DNA of 64,000 bases. Origin: Pseudoalteromonas sp. 3D05. Lineage in GTDB: Bacteria > Pseudomonadota > Gammaproteobacteria > Enterobacterales > Alteromonadaceae. Positions 17,287 through 27,548 of this stretch are shown here, in pieces; position 1 is the stretch's first letter; the number at the start of each line of letters is the position of its first letter. Where the stretch lies: the NCBI RefSeq assembly GCF_002723455.1, contig NZ_PDUS01000005.1, positions 186,001 to 250,000 of the forward strand, in the 5' to 3' direction. Below the pieces are notes generated by a model. The model searched no databases. It had not been told where the DNA came from and worked only from the letters and a program-made list of their open reading frames with translations. The position numbers and the translations under genes are program-made.

Positions 17287-17658
17287 ATGGAAGAGAATCA
17301 AAAGGTTGAACCTGTACTAGTTGATAAAGAACAGCGTACATGGGCAATGCTTTGTCACCTAAGCGCACTGGCAGGCTTTATTATACCAATGGGCAGTGTT
17401 ATTGGGCCGCTTGTTGTATGGTTAATTAAAAAAGAAGATATGCCACTTGTCGCAGAGCATGGTCGTAAGTCACTTAATTTTCAAATCACGATGTTAATTG
17501 CCTACATTGTATGTTTTATATTAATGATCGTCGCAATTGGCGCTATTTTATTACCGATAGTGGCCATTTTCTCATTTATTATGGTGGTTATTGGCGCGAT
17601 AAAAACCAATGATGGGAAGCCATTTAACTATCCATTTAGTATAAATTTGATAAAATAA
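17287..17658 (+). CDS. DUF4870 family membrane protein
   Basis: About 123 residues with three hydrophobic segments. The opening RTWAMLCHLSALAGFIIPMGSVIGPLVVWLI and the following LVAEHGRKSLNFQITM match DUF4870 (Tic20-like fold) proteins. The ATG at 17281 directly abuts the AAGGAG ribosome site; the ATG at 17287 has normal spacing and is preferred. The biochemical role of the family is unknown. It has its own downstream terminator and is divergent from the thioredoxin-like gene. Confidence 0.88.
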   Translation: MEENQKVEPVLVDKEQRTWAMLCHLSALAGFIIPMGSVIGPLVVWLIKKEDMPLVAEHGRKSLNFQITMLIAYIVCFILMIVAIGAILLPIVAIFSFIMVVIGAIKTNDGKPFNYPFSINLIK

Positions 17659-17680
17659 GTAACGCAATTTTTACTTAAAA

Positions 17681-17704
17681 CCCAGCGGTAAGCTGGGTTT
17701 TTTT
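17681..17704 (+). terminator. Rho-independent terminator after DUF4870 gene
   Basis: CCCAGC, loop GGTAA, GCTGGG, then seven T. Confidence 0.93.
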
Positions 17705-17726
17705 ATATGTATCATTTAAGGCTTTA

Positions 17727-18161
17727 ATGGCTTATTTAACATTATTTTTTACTGCATTTATATCGGCTACCTTATTACCTAGTTCATCTGAAATCGTACT
17801 CACTGCTATGATCACCAAAGGCGACTATGTACTCTGGCTATTATGGGTAAGTGCAACGATAGGCAATGTATTGGGTAGTTGTGTTAATTATTGGCTAGGG
17901 ACACAAGTGATGCGCTTTAAAGATCGCAGATGGTTCCCTGTTTCTCAACAAGGGATTGAGAAGGCACAAATTCGCTTTCAAAAATATGGCGTCTATAGCT
18001 TGTTATTTGCATGGTTGCCAATCATTGGTGACCCTCTGACTGTGGTTGGAGGAATTTTTAAGGTGCGCTGGTGGACTTTTTTATGGTTAGTTACTTTGGG
18101 CAAAGGAGCACGCTATTTAGTGGTGCTGGCCTTTGCCGTAGGGTTAGATAACCTGCTCTAA
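17727..18161 (+). CDS. YqaA-type DedA/SNARE-associated membrane protein
   Basis: 144 residues with about four hydrophobic helices. Features are LLPSSSEIVLTAMI at the start, GNVLGSCVNYWLGT, and the motif YGVYSLLFAWLPIIGDPLTVVGGIFKVRW, which is typical of the YqaA branch of the DedA family (SNARE-associated fold). DedA proteins are inner-membrane proteins linked to lipid-carrier recycling and membrane homeostasis; the YqaA branch is less studied. The 3' end overlaps the convergent folX by four bases. Confidence 0.88.
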   Translation: MAYLTLFFTAFISATLLPSSSEIVLTAMITKGDYVLWLLWVSATIGNVLGSCVNYWLGTQVMRFKDRRWFPVSQQGIEKAQIRFQKYGVYSLLFAWLPIIGDPLTVVGGIFKVRWWTFLWLVTLGKGARYLVVLAFAVGLDNLL

Positions 18162-18517
18162 GATTTTTTCCAATCAAGAGTGAGAGATACCGAATCGGCA
18201 AAGCGTAACGCATGTGGTTTATCCACACGTGCTTTTGCATAGTTAACACTACTATGACTGTGACATACAGCGAGTATCTCTGCGACTAGTTTTTCCAGTA
18301 ACAAAAAATGCCCATTTTCAACAATGCTTATTACTTGTTTAGTAATTGTTTTGTAGTTTAATGCTTGTTCTACTTCATCGGTTTCGCAGGCTTGATCAGC
18401 AGGATAGTGGATCTCTAAGTTGATCACTACATCCTGCTTTTTTTCGCGTTCTTCAGGGTTAAAGCCAATAAAAGTACGCAACCTTAGGTTAGTGACATTG
18501 ATAATTGCATTAGCCAT
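18158..18517 (-). CDS. folX: Dihydroneopterin triphosphate 2'-epimerase
   Basis: 119 residues, the length of the FolB/FolX fold. NVTNLRLRTFIGFNPEEREKKQDV is the family start; the LNYKTITKQV and FLLLEKLVAEIL segments include the conserved catalytic Lys/Glu neighbourhood. FolX, rather than the aldolase FolB, is supported by the close resemblance to E. coli FolX (RTFIGFNPEE) and by the neighbours folE and folM. It converts dihydroneopterin triphosphate to the monapterin form. Last gene of the folM-folE-folX operon, with a three-base gap after folE. Confidence 0.9.
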   Translation of the reverse strand: MANAIINVTNLRLRTFIGFNPEEREKKQDVVINLEIHYPADQACETDEVEQALNYKTITKQVISIVENGHFLLLEKLVAEILAVCHSHSSVNYAKARVDKPHALRFADSVSLTLDWKKS

Positions 18518-18520
18518 TCG

Positions 18521-19075
18521 TTAGCCTTTAATCAATTGTAGAAACTCGTTACGGGTTTTAGGGTCTGCTCTAAAGTTGCCCAACATAACTGAAGTACGCA
18601 TGCTTGAGTTTTGCTTTTCTACGCCGCGCATCATCATACACATGTGTTTAGCTTCAACAATAACGCCGACTCCTTTAGCGCCTGTTACTTCTTCCACTGC
18701 TTTTGCAATTTGATGAGTCAACTGCTCTTGTATTTGAAAGCGGCGAGAAAACATATCCACGATGCGTGCAAACTTAGACAAACCAAGCACTTTGCCATTT
18801 GGTATGTATGCAATATGACAGCGGCCAACGAAAGGTAATAGGTGGTGCTCACACATTGAGTAAAGCTCAATATCTTGAATTAACACCATATCGTCAGCGT
18901 CTGAGGAGAATACCGCATTGTTTGTTATCTCTTCGAGCGTCTCACGGTAGCCTTTGGTTAAATACTCCATTGCTTTTGCTGCACGCTTTGGTGTGTCGAG
19001 TAGACCTTCACGTTGTGGGTCTTCACCGACGGCACTGATAATTTCTTGGTAGCTATTTTTTAGTTCGTTGTGCAT
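18521..19075 (-). CDS. folE: GTP cyclohydrolase I
   Basis: 184 residues. It carries the zinc-binding CEHHLLPF and the second Cys in [10 protein letters not shown], plus [21 protein letters not shown] and GVGVIVEA, all signatures of type I FolE. It makes dihydroneopterin triphosphate from GTP in the first step of folate and pterin synthesis. Its place between folM and folX suggests this copy is dedicated to tetrahydromonapterin. The upstream gene folM ends about 20 bases before. Confidence 0.95.
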   Translation of the reverse strand: MHNELKNSYQEIISAVGEDPQREGLLDTPKRAAKAMEYLTKGYRETLEEITNNAVFSSDADDMVLIQDIELYSMCEHHLLPFVGRCHIAYIPNGKVLGLSKFARIVDMFSRRFQIQEQLTHQIAKAVEEVTGAKGVGVIVEAKHMCMMMRGVEKQNSSMRTSVMLGNFRADPKTRNEFLQLIKG

Positions 19076-19096
19076 AAAGTTCTCAATTTTAATTCG

Positions 19097-19816
19097 TTAT
19101 TTTAAATGTCTGCCGCCATCGACAGGTAATGTACGTCCGGTGATGTACTGGCTTTTCAGTAGTAGGTCGACGCTATTAATTATTTCTTCACAGCCTGGCT
19201 CTATCCCCATTAAAGATTTTTTAAGGGTTTTGGCGCGGTAAAACTCATCGTCATCTTGATTAAAAATAATCAGTGACGGAGCAATTGAATTTACTTTTAT
19301 GCGCGGAGCATACTTGGCTGAAAATGACTTTGTTAAATTATCTAAAGCCGCTTTACTTGCGGCGTAGGCAAGATGCTTTGGGCTACCTGTTTCTACAACA
19401 TAATCAGTCAGGTGAATTATGTCTGCTGAGGCTTGGGTTAGCCTTTGGTATTCCAATAAGAGTGGCGCGCAATTTAAATTAATTAAATAAGGTGCTTTGG
19501 CATGGATGCGCATCATATTATCAAATAAGTCAGCACTGTCTGGATTATTGGCTTCGCAATCCCAGCTTGAGGCATTGTGTATAATGGCTTGCAATGACGC
19601 TGTGTGGCTTTTTAATGTTGTGATGAAATCATATATTGCTTCATTACTTTTAAAATCAGCGGGCAAGCATGTTATTCCCAACGATTCTAATTCATCGATT
19701 GAGCTGTGGCGTGTGCGGTAAGTAATAATTACTTTTTTCCCTGCGTTGCGCAGGTGCTTTGCAAGCGCTAAGCCTATACGTTGGCCTGCGCCAGTTATCA
19801 AAATAGGCGATGTCAT
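19097..19816 (-). CDS. folM: Dihydromonapterin reductase (SDR family)
   Basis: 239 residues, short-chain dehydrogenase fold. Glycine-rich NADP site ITGAGQRIGLALA, YRT after strand 2, IIHNASSW (NAG-equivalent), catalytic YAASK and VNSIAPSLI. FolM-type features are the RIG motif and the GRTLPVDGGRHLK end. With folE and folX it completes the route to tetrahydromonapterin, known as the cofactor of phenylalanine hydroxylase in some gammaproteobacteria. First gene of the operon; its ribosome site is weak. Confidence 0.9.
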   Translation of the reverse strand: MTSPILITGAGQRIGLALAKHLRNAGKKVIITYRTRHSSIDELESLGITCLPADFKSNEAIYDFITTLKSHTASLQAIIHNASSWDCEANNPDSADLFDNMMRIHAKAPYLINLNCAPLLLEYQRLTQASADIIHLTDYVVETGSPKHLAYAASKAALDNLTKSFSAKYAPRIKVNSIAPSLIIFNQDDDEFYRAKTLKKSLMGIEPGCEEIINSVDLLLKSQYITGRTLPVDGGRHLK

Positions 19817-20028
19817 AAATGTGGCAACTCTCTACTAAACGCGATGTTTTAATTCTAGTTACTATAAACTAAATTACAGTAATATTTCACCTATAGTCTC
19901 ATAGGCTTATCTAAAATTTTACGAATTAACGAGTTTATTCGATCAACTATCACTATAGCTATGCTTTATTAACTGGTGTTTAAGATACTTGTAGTAATGA
20001 GTTTATACGTATGTAAAAAATGAAAAGT

Positions 20029-20064
20029 GGGCAATTAATAGCATTTTATGGTTATTAATTGCCC
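20029..20064. terminator. Perfect 12-bp inverted repeat, probable nadE terminator
   Basis: Bases 20029-20040 (GGGCAATTAATA) pair exactly with 20053-20064 around a 12-base loop, and the minus strand continues into a T-rich tract. It lies downstream of nadE. The remainder of the 285-base gap (19817-20101) is AT-rich with no coding signal and must hold the folM promoter. Confidence 0.7.
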
Positions 20065-20101
20065 TTAAGATGGCGTTTACTTTTTATGAACTACTACAGT
20101 A

Positions 20102-20938
20102 TTAAAATTCATCATAAATAGTTGGAATCGCTTGGCGCTTATGCTGCGTTCGAAGATAAATTGCAATCAGTTTTTCGCTGACCGCGTCACTGACAGATTT
20201 TCCCTCGAGGAAGTCATCGATTTGTTCGTAGCTAAGGCCAAGTGCCTCTTCATCTGTTAAGCCAGGGCGGTCGCATTCTAAGTCGGCCGTGGGCGCTTTT
20301 GTGACTAATAACTCTGGAGCACCGAGCTCTTTAGCCAGCGCTCTTACTTGACGTTTTGATAGCCCAAACAAGGGAGCTAGATCGCAGGCACCATCCCCAA
20401 ACTTTGTGTAAAAACCGGTAATGTTTTCAGCACTATGATCCGTTCCAACAACCAAACCTTGAGTAAAGCCAGCAATTTCGTACTGAGCTATCATGCGTTG
20501 GCGTGCTTTTACGTTACCTTTGATGAAGTCTATTTGGGATTGTTCCGGTAAGGTTTCACCACAGCCAACAATAGCGGCAAGGGCTTGCTCATGCATGCCA
20601 TCTGCTGCCGGCTTAATATTGACGGTTAAACGTTTAGTTGGCTGAATGAAGTCAACAGCAAGTTGTGCTTCGTCTTCATCAGCTTGTACCCCGTAAGGCA
20701 AGCGTACTGCGATAAATTGATATTTATCAGTGTTTTGTTCTTCATTTAATTGGTTAACAGCAAGCTGACATAAACGGCCGCAGGTAGAAGAGTCAACACC
20801 ACCACTAATACCAAGTACCAAAGAGCGCGAATGTGCCGCGACGAGTCGATTTTTGATAAAATCAACGCGACGGTTAATTTCATTTTTTATATCTATATTT
20901 GGCTGAACTTTCATTTCAGCGACGATATCGGCACGCAT
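20102..20938 (-). CDS. nadE: Ammonia-dependent NAD+ synthetase
   Basis: 278 residues, close to the 275 of E. coli NadE. The ATP-pyrophosphatase loop is [56 protein letters not shown] and [20 protein letters not shown] are characteristic. There is no glutaminase domain, so ammonia is the nitrogen donor for conversion of deamido-NAD to NAD. AGGAG lies upstream of the ATG. It is in line with yceH upstream, with a 59-base gap. Confidence 0.95.
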   Translation of the reverse strand: MRADIVAEMKVQPNIDIKNEINRRVDFIKNRLVAAHSRSLVLGISGGVDSSTCGRLCQLAVNQLNEEQNTDKYQFIAVRLPYGVQADEDEAQLAVDFIQPTKRLTVNIKPAADGMHEQALAAIVGCGETLPEQSQIDFIKGNVKARQRMIAQYEIAGFTQGLVVGTDHSAENITGFYTKFGDGACDLAPLFGLSKRQVRALAKELGAPELLVTKAPTADLECDRPGLTDEEALGLSYEQIDDFLEGKSVSDAVSEKLIAIYLRTQHKRQAIPTIYDEF

Positions 20939-20997
20939 TTAGAGCTCCTAATTAGTTTCGGGTTGTCACGGCTATTATGTTATTCATGGCGTCTAAT

Positions 20998-21627
20998 TTA
21001 AAGTCCTAAGTGCTGCTTAATTTTTTCAACTTCGGCTTTTAAGTCATTAATTTCTGCCAGTAGTTCATTGATTTCGGTTGCCTGAAGCTGTGGTTGCTCG
21101 TGATTATTTGTAGTGTTTAAAGCCGTCATGTCAGCATTAGTAAATAAGTGACTGTAGCGGCTTTCTCTTTTGCCGGCTTCTCGAGAGTGTTTGATAACAT
21201 AGCCTTTTTCAATGAGGTTATTTAGCGCTGTTTCAACGTCTGCCACATTATTAAAATCCGCTAAGCGATTACTGCGAGTTCTTAATTCGCCCGGAGTCTG
21301 TGGCCCGCGTAACAGTAAAATGCATATAATCGCACGTTGTTGCTCGCTAAATTGCAAGCTACTAAATTCGGTATTACAAAATCTATGTGCGTATTTATTA
21401 ACGCGCCCAGATAAACCTTCATCTAATGTTACTAACCGCAACGCGACAAGTCCATCTACTGTGTCTTGTACTTGCGCTTCAGATAAAGAAAGCACAGGCT
21501 CTCGGTTAGATTTTTGATTGCATGCATTTGTTAGGCTATTAAGCGAGAGCGGATAGTGCTCAGGTGTTGTACTTTGCTTCTCTAACAGGCAGCCAATTAC
21601 ACGTTGCTGATGAGTTGTTAATTGCAT
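20998..21627 (-). CDS. YceH/DUF480 family protein
   Basis: 209 residues. The start [43 protein letters not shown] and the later [20 protein letters not shown] are the signature of YceH (DUF480), a tandem winged-helix protein. The C-terminal 30 residues form a predicted coiled coil ([22 protein letters not shown]). Function is not established; the fold suggests nucleic acid binding. It lies 18 bases after the hybrid kinase gene and before nadE. Confidence 0.9.
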   Translation of the reverse strand: MQLTTHQQRVIGCLLEKQSTTPEHYPLSLNSLTNACNQKSNREPVLSLSEAQVQDTVDGLVALRLVTLDEGLSGRVNKYAHRFCNTEFSSLQFSEQQRAIICILLLRGPQTPGELRTRSNRLADFNNVADVETALNNLIEKGYVIKHSREAGKRESRYSHLFTNADMTALNTTNNHEQPQLQATEINELLAEINDLKAEVEKIKQHLGL

Positions 21628-21645
21628 TATGTATCCTTATTCTTT

Positions 21646-24600
21646 TTATTTTAACCAGTGTTCGAGCTTAGGGCTTAAGGCATTAAAGTCGAGGGGTTTT
21701 GATAAGTAGTCATTCATTCCAGCGGCTAAGCATTTAGCTTTATCGCCTTGCATCGCATTAGCCGTTAGCGCGATGATAGTAATATCTTTATATATCTCCC
21801 CTGCATCCCCGTTACGAATCGCTTGAGTAGCTTGGTAACCATCCATTTCAGGCATTTGACAATCCATAAGTAAAAGTTTGTATGGGGCCTTTGACGCCGC
21901 TTTTAATTTTTCGAGTGCGTCTATTCCATTTTCAGCAATATCAAACTTTAAGCCTGCTTGCTTAAGTAGCGCACATGCCACTATCTGGTTAACCTTGTTG
22001 TCTTCAACTAATAACACTTTGCTTTGTACGTTTTTCGTAGGTTTTACAGGTTCTGGTTGTTGACTGACTGAGAAGTCGTGTTGTTGATGTTCAATAAATT
22101 TTTCGTTTGCCAGCGAATCAAATAAGTCAGAGGGTGTAAGCGGTTTAAATATTATGCAATCTGGGTCAACAGGTAATTGTGTGTTTTCCTGTGAATAACT
22201 CATCGGTGCCATTAAAATTAATTTAACTTGCTGATCTTTTATATAGTTCTTTAATGTATTAATAGCGGGTTTATCTACAAATAAAAAATACGCGTAATCA
22301 ACTAGCATGGCGTCAACGGGGTGTTCAAATGTTTTAAGAGTATCATTGAGTGCTTGATACTGATCGATGATCCGCGAATGCGCCCCCCACAAAGTAAGCT
22401 GTTTATGGGTAATAGAGCTGTTGAGTTGGCATGTATCGACAATTAAAATTTGCTTGTTTTTGATTAAGTGGCTAGGTAAATCGTGTGCTGTCGTTAAGAG
22501 TGCGTTTACCCTGATCGAAAATGTAAATGTACTTCCTTCACCATACGAACTAGTGAAACTGATTTCACCATTCATTAAATCGCAAAGCTGTTTAACAATT
22601 GCTAGGCCTAATCCTGTGCCTCCATATTGTCGTGTCGTCGATGTATCTGCTTGTGTGAAGGAATCAAATAATGAAAGCTGTTTTTCTGCTTTAATACCAA
22701 TTCCTGAATCGATTATTGAACAGTTTAAAAAGGTGCCATCAGTTGTTTCTGCTAGTTGGGCAACGACAATGATCTCACCATTTTGGGTAAACTTTATTGC
22801 ATTACCGAGTAGGTTGGTAATAATTTGGCGCAGCCGATTTGGATCACTGATAATTTTGCTTTTGCTAATCTTTGTCGCATCTAGAATCAGTTTAGTGTTG
22901 TTTTTCTCTGCTTTTAGAGCAAATGATTCCACTACTTCACCAAGTAACTGAGGTAAATTAAAAGGAATACTTTCAATATCTAGTTTACCAGCTTCAATTT
23001 TGGAAAAATCTAAAATATCATTAATAATATTGAGCAATGAGTGCCCAGAGGATTTTGCTAATTGAATATGATGACGTTGCTGGGGATCAAGTTGGGTTTG
23101 TTGAACAATATCAAGCATACCGAGCACCCCATTCATAGGGGTACGAATCTCATGACTCATACTGGCTAGAAATTCACTTTTAGCGGCAGCAGCCTGTTCA
23201 GCGGCCTCTTTTGCTGTTACCAGCTGTTGTTCAGTTTCAAAACGTTGTTCGCTAGAGTATAAGCTACCAATAAGTGCTGCGACGGCAAGTAAAAAGCTTT
23301 CCTCATTATGTGACCAATTTCGCGTATGGTGACAATTTTCAGCAAACACAACTCCTATTGGACTGCTACCACTGACAATAGTAACACTCAGGATTGATTT
23401 TATAGCCAGAGGTTTTAAATAGAGTTCAGTCAGTGGGGCGGTCAGTTTATTGGTTTGCGCATCCGCAGCTTTAATAATCATGTGGCTATCAATAGCGTTA
23501 AAAAGAGCACTAAAATCGTCTTTTTGCAATGTGTAGAGCAATGAGCTTTCGGGGGCAAATGTACCATGATAGGCAAAAGAAAGTAACGTATCTTTATTAT
23601 CATTAAATAACCAAATACTGGCTCTTTGTACATCTAGAGCATTGCAAATAGCGTGTGTAATTACATCTTTTGATTGTTTTAAGTGGCCAGTCAAAATAGC
23701 TTTGTTAACAGTTAAAGAGGCTAAAACTTCATTGTGTAGAGCGAATTTATTATTCTCAAGTTCAGTACATTTACGGGTGTTAATATCTTGCAGCGAACCA
23801 AAAATACGCACACAACGGCCGTTGAGGACTTCTGTTTCTCCGTGGACTAACACCCAAACAGTATTGCCAGTTGCATCGACTATTTCCAGTTCGGTTTCAT
23901 AGTTTTCATCGTGTTTTATTGCTCGCGTTATTAATTCTTTAATTTTATCGCGGCTTTTTCCTTCTTTGAAATAGTTTAAATCATTTGGCCAATTAGGCTG
24001 TTGGTCTAGCGGGTATTTAAATATTTTTTTGGTGGTATCAGACCAATAAACTTTTTGCGTTTCTAAATTGTATGACCATGCACCAATCTGCGCTACTCGA
24101 CTCATTGACGATAGCATTTTTTCATTCTGTTTTTGGCGGTTAAGCATTTTTAAGAAAAAAGTAAATGCCCAAATTAAAATACCCATAATAATCGCAATAG
24201 CTATGCGTAATGGCCAAACAGATGATGCTGGAGGAGCCCAACCCGTTTTAGGGCTGACATAAATAACCCATTCGCCACCTTGAATTGCTAGGTGAAGTTT
24301 CAAAGGGTTGGTATCTAAAATAGCCTCACTACCATAAAAAAAACCACCTTGCAGACCAAGGCCATTACGCCCCTGTATGGCAACATTAAACGTTTTCTCT
24401 AACTCTTTAATTCCTGAATTTAAATACACTTTGTCAATATCTAGCACAACAGATAATAAGCCCCAAAATGTATTTTCTGGGGGTAAAAATACAGGTATTC
24501 TGGCAATTAATGCTTCACCTCCTTGTACTAGCGTCAATGGGCCTGCCATCACAATTTCATTGCTATCTCGTGCTCTTAATGCATCTGCTCTTTGTGCTTT

Positions 24601-25002
24601 ATTTTCCAAGAAGTTAAGACCAATTGATTTTTCATTCCCTTTCAGTGGGTAGGTCATACGTATCACCATATCTGGTGCGCCGCCTATATTTCTAAGTTCT
24701 GAGGATGTTTCAAAGAGCGGAGCTGCAATTTGTGAAAAGCGCTCTTGCTTGAGATCAGGTTCTGCTGCAACGGCAACAGCTAAGCCGCGGACAAGCTGGA
24801 TGTTTGAAATTAATGTTGATGATAGCTGAGTTCGGTAAGTGTCAACTTCAGAGAGTATAAGTAATCGGTGAGCTTGTGTAGCGCGATTATAATTAATCTG
24901 ATCAAGTACAATACTGATAATAAATATAACGCTAAGAGAGAGCCAAAATGTCAGCTTAAATCTATCAACTTGCTTGTGTTCTTTTTTTTGTGACCGCTGC
25001 AT
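21646..25002 (-). CDS. Hybrid sensor histidine kinase (CHASE-PAS-GAF-HisKA-HATPase-REC)
   Basis: 1118 residues. Transmembrane helix 1 at about 15-32, an extracytoplasmic CHASE domain (about 60-250), helix 2 at about 265-285, a PAS domain (about 300-410), a GAF domain (about 425-590) and a coiled coil. The HisKA segment is [16 protein letters not shown] and the HATPase has N-box, DSGIGI and [11 protein letters not shown] degenerate receiver-like segment (about 855-970) precedes a full receiver ([24 protein letters not shown]). There is no Hpt domain, so phosphate must pass to a separate protein. It is oriented toward yceH-nadE but divergent from the acylase gene. Confidence 0.93.
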   Translation of the reverse strand: MQRSQKKEHKQVDRFKLTFWLSLSVIFIISIVLDQINYNRATQAHRLLILSEVDTYRTQLSSTLISNIQLVRGLAVAVAAEPDLKQERFSQIAAPLFETSSELRNIGGAPDMVIRMTYPLKGNEKSIGLNFLENKAQRADALRARDSNEIVMAGPLTLVQGGEALIARIPVFLPPENTFWGLLSVVLDIDKVYLNSGIKELEKTFNVAIQGRNGLGLQGGFFYGSEAILDTNPLKLHLAIQGGEWVIYVSPKTGWAPPASSVWPLRIAIAIIMGILIWAFTFFLKMLNRQKQNEKMLSSMSRVAQIGAWSYNLETQKVYWSDTTKKIFKYPLDQQPNWPNDLNYFKEGKSRDKIKELITRAIKHDENYETELEIVDATGNTVWVLVHGETEVLNGRCVRIFGSLQDINTRKCTELENNKFALHNEVLASLTVNKAILTGHLKQSKDVITHAICNALDVQRASIWLFNDNKDTLLSFAYHGTFAPESSLLYTLQKDDFSALFNAIDSHMIIKAADAQTNKLTAPLTELYLKPLAIKSILSVTIVSGSSPIGVVFAENCHHTRNWSHNEESFLLAVAALIGSLYSSEQRFETEQQLVTAKEAAEQAAAAKSEFLASMSHEIRTPMNGVLGMLDIVQQTQLDPQQRHHIQLAKSSGHSLLNIINDILDFSKIEAGKLDIESIPFNLPQLLGEVVESFALKAEKNNTKLILDATKISKSKIISDPNRLRQIITNLLGNAIKFTQNGEIIVVAQLAETTDGTFLNCSIIDSGIGIKAEKQLSLFDSFTQADTSTTRQYGGTGLGLAIVKQLCDLMNGEISFTSSYGEGSTFTFSIRVNALLTTAHDLPSHLIKNKQILIVDTCQLNSSITHKQLTLWGAHSRIIDQYQALNDTLKTFEHPVDAMLVDYAYFLFVDKPAINTLKNYIKDQQVKLILMAPMSYSQENTQLPVDPDCIIFKPLTPSDLFDSLANEKFIEHQQHDFSVSQQPEPVKPTKNVQSKVLLVEDNKVNQIVACALLKQAGLKFDIAENGIDALEKLKAASKAPYKLLLMDCQMPEMDGYQATQAIRNGDAGEIYKDITIIALTANAMQGDKAKCLAAGMNDYLSKPLDFNALSPKLEHWLK

Positions 25003-25249
25003 TAGAACGTGTACTTTTTGAATAGGCTAAACAACTATAGTCAATTTATCATGGAATTAAAAATACCCTAAGTAAATAAATACTGTTATTTCGTCTGAAT
25101 TTAAGTGCATGATGAAAAATACAATTAATCAATAATTAACATTATTCTTTCATAAAACTATGTGTACTATATAACCGTTTTCCAGTCGCCTATTATTTAA
25201 CGCTGTAGCTGGTTTTATAACACATTAAAAATTATGCAAGGAATTGGGT

Positions 25250-27538
25250 ATGCTAAAAGTTATCAAGTGGTTAGTTTTAACATTGCTTATTTTAGGCTTG
25301 GCCGCTACTGCGATTATTTATGGCGTGTTGTCGCTAAGTTTGCCCGCGCTTGACGGAAAAGGAGTGAGTAAATCCATTGCCAATAGCGTGTCTGTGTCGC
25401 GAGATGCTTTAGGCCAAGCTGTGGTTGATGCCAGTAGCCGTAATGATGCTGCGTATGGTCTTGGGTTTGCTCACGGGCAAGATCGTTTCTTTCAAATGGA
25501 CTTACTACGCCGTAATGCAGCAGGTGAACTCAGTGAATTATTTGGTAAAGCGGCACTGAATTTAGATAAAAAAATGCGCTTTCATCAATTGCGTAAACGC
25601 AGCGCAAACATTGTTAAGCAATTACCACAGGCTGATCAGGCTTTACTTAATAGCTACAGCGCTGGTGTGAACGAAGGTCTGGCTCAAATTGGCTTTTCGA
25701 GTTTTGAATACTTATTAACAGGTGCTAAGCAAAAACCGTGGCGTAGCGAAGATAGCTTACTGGTCATTTTTAGTATGTATTTAGATTTGCAGACTGCTAC
25801 CTTTGAGCGTGATCAAACCTTAATTCAAATCAATGAGCTTTATGGGTCAAAAATGCTGGATTTTTTGACCCAACCAAGTCGCTATCAAGCAGCACTGGAT
25901 GGAAGCACTCTATCACCTTATAAATCAGGTATACCTGCATTACCTAAGCAGTCAGATTATGCGTTTAAGCAAATAGATCAAACGCAAGAGCTGGGCAGTA
26001 ATAACTGGTCGGTGTCTGGGGAATTAACAGCGACAGGCGCAGCCATGCTCTCTGATGATATGCATTTGTCTATGGCTGTGCCTGTTATTTGGTACCGTGC
26101 GCAACTTAATTACCGTAAAAATAACGAAACCCATCAAGTAACCGGTGTTTCTCTACCTGGCGCTCCAGCGATTGTAGTGGGGACTAATAATCATATTGCC
26201 TGGGGCTTTACCAATGGCTATTTAGACACGGCTGATTGGGTTGAACTATCTGAAAGCAGTAAAACTTGGCAAGAAACTGAGCAAATTGTGCTTGCTGATG
26301 GCATTACCGAGCCCTACCAACTAACAATGAGTGAATATGGGCCCGTGCGTGAAATAGATGCAAAGCAATATGCACTTAGTTGGGTGGGTCACCAACCCTA
26401 TGCGGTGGATATGGATTTATTGAAACTAGAGCAAGCAAAAGATGTTAATGCTGCGTTGGTATTAGCCAGTGATGTAGGCATTCCAGTACAGAACTTAATG
26501 GTTGTAGATAGCCAAGGCAATGCAGCTTGGAAAAACATGGGGGCCATTCCTGCTCGTAAGACACCCAGTGATGTGGCGATAAGTGAAGCGAACTATTCGC
26601 CCTTATGGCAACAAAATGAGCAACAAAGGCCGAGCATTAAAAACCCTGAAGATGGGCGCTTGTGGACGGGAAACTCGCGTGTGGTTTCAGCGCAAGATCA
26701 TCATCGTTTTGGCAATGGTGGCTACGCATTAGGTGCACGCTCAACACAAATAAGAGACAGGCTTTTAGAGAAAACAAAATTTAATGAGTCGGATTTCAAT
26801 GCATTGCAGCTTGATAATGAGGCACGGTTTTTAATGCCTTGGTATAAGTTACTCTTGGCGAAGTTAAAGCAGCAACCTGTTGATAATAAAGCTTATATTT
26901 CATCTGTTGAGAATTGGCAAGCGTGTGCGTGCCCTGACTCAATTGGTTATACGTTAGTAAGAAGGTACCGCGGTGCAGTTATTGATAGCGTATTTAGTGG
27001 TATGCAAAATACGTTGGAGCACAGTGGTGGGTCTTTAAAATATGTTAAACGCGATTTAGAGCCAGCTGTGTGGCAGCTTATTGAACAACAACCCGTAAGT
27101 TGGCTCAACCCTGAGTTTAACAGTTGGGATGAACAGTTAAGTGATGCGTTCACTCAAGTCATAGCGAGCTTAACTGAGCAGTTTGGTGAAAATATGCAAA
27201 ATTGGCGCTGGGGCAATGTCAATGAACTTGTTATAGAGCATCCATTTGCAAAGCAAATACCGCAACTAAGCAAATTTTTAAATATGCCAAAAGCCTCGGG
27301 GTTTGGTGATAGCTTTATGCCTGCAGTACAAGGGCGAAGCTTTGGCGCATCACAGCGTTTTATTGCACAACCGGGCTATTTGGAGAGCGCTGTTATGGCG
27401 ATTCCTGGTGGTCAGTCTGGGCATCCTTTATCACCATTTTATAGAGCGGGCTTTGATGAATACATAAATGGTGCACTCACACCATTATTACCTCAGACTA
27501 TCAGTCATAAAATAGTTATCAATCCAACCAAGTTATAA
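25250..27538 (+). CDS. Penicillin acylase family protein (S45 Ntn hydrolase)
   Basis: About 762 residues from the ATG at 25250, which has AAGGA seven bases upstream; the TTG two codons earlier is less likely. An N-terminal hydrophobic segment exports or anchors it. The alpha-chain part includes YGLGFAHGQDRFFQMDLLRR. The autocatalytic junction is ELGSNNWSVSG with nucleophile Ser at about 250, followed by beta-chain motifs GAPAIVVGTNNHIAWGFTNG and, later, LWTGNSRVV. The family hydrolyses amide bonds of penicillins or acyl-homoserine lactones; the substrate here is not readable from sequence. Quorum-signal degradation is possible but not shown. Confidence 0.9.
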   Translation: MLKVIKWLVLTLLILGLAATAIIYGVLSLSLPALDGKGVSKSIANSVSVSRDALGQAVVDASSRNDAAYGLGFAHGQDRFFQMDLLRRNAAGELSELFGKAALNLDKKMRFHQLRKRSANIVKQLPQADQALLNSYSAGVNEGLAQIGFSSFEYLLTGAKQKPWRSEDSLLVIFSMYLDLQTATFERDQTLIQINELYGSKMLDFLTQPSRYQAALDGSTLSPYKSGIPALPKQSDYAFKQIDQTQELGSNNWSVSGELTATGAAMLSDDMHLSMAVPVIWYRAQLNYRKNNETHQVTGVSLPGAPAIVVGTNNHIAWGFTNGYLDTADWVELSESSKTWQETEQIVLADGITEPYQLTMSEYGPVREIDAKQYALSWVGHQPYAVDMDLLKLEQAKDVNAALVLASDVGIPVQNLMVVDSQGNAAWKNMGAIPARKTPSDVAISEANYSPLWQQNEQQRPSIKNPEDGRLWTGNSRVVSAQDHHRFGNGGYALGARSTQIRDRLLEKTKFNESDFNALQLDNEARFLMPWYKLLLAKLKQQPVDNKAYISSVENWQACACPDSIGYTLVRRYRGAVIDSVFSGMQNTLEHSGGSLKYVKRDLEPAVWQLIEQQPVSWLNPEFNSWDEQLSDAFTQVIASLTEQFGENMQNWRWGNVNELVIEHPFAKQIPQLSKFLNMPKASGFGDSFMPAVQGRSFGASQRFIAQPGYLESAVMAIPGGQSGHPLSPFYRAGFDEYINGALTPLLPQTISHKIVINPTKL

Positions 27539-27548
27539 GCACAGTCAT

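Noticed and set aside
22367..22951. 194-codon plus-strand ORF opposite the hybrid kinase
   Set aside because: It lies entirely within the HATPase and receiver coding region of a well-supported gene and shows no domain.
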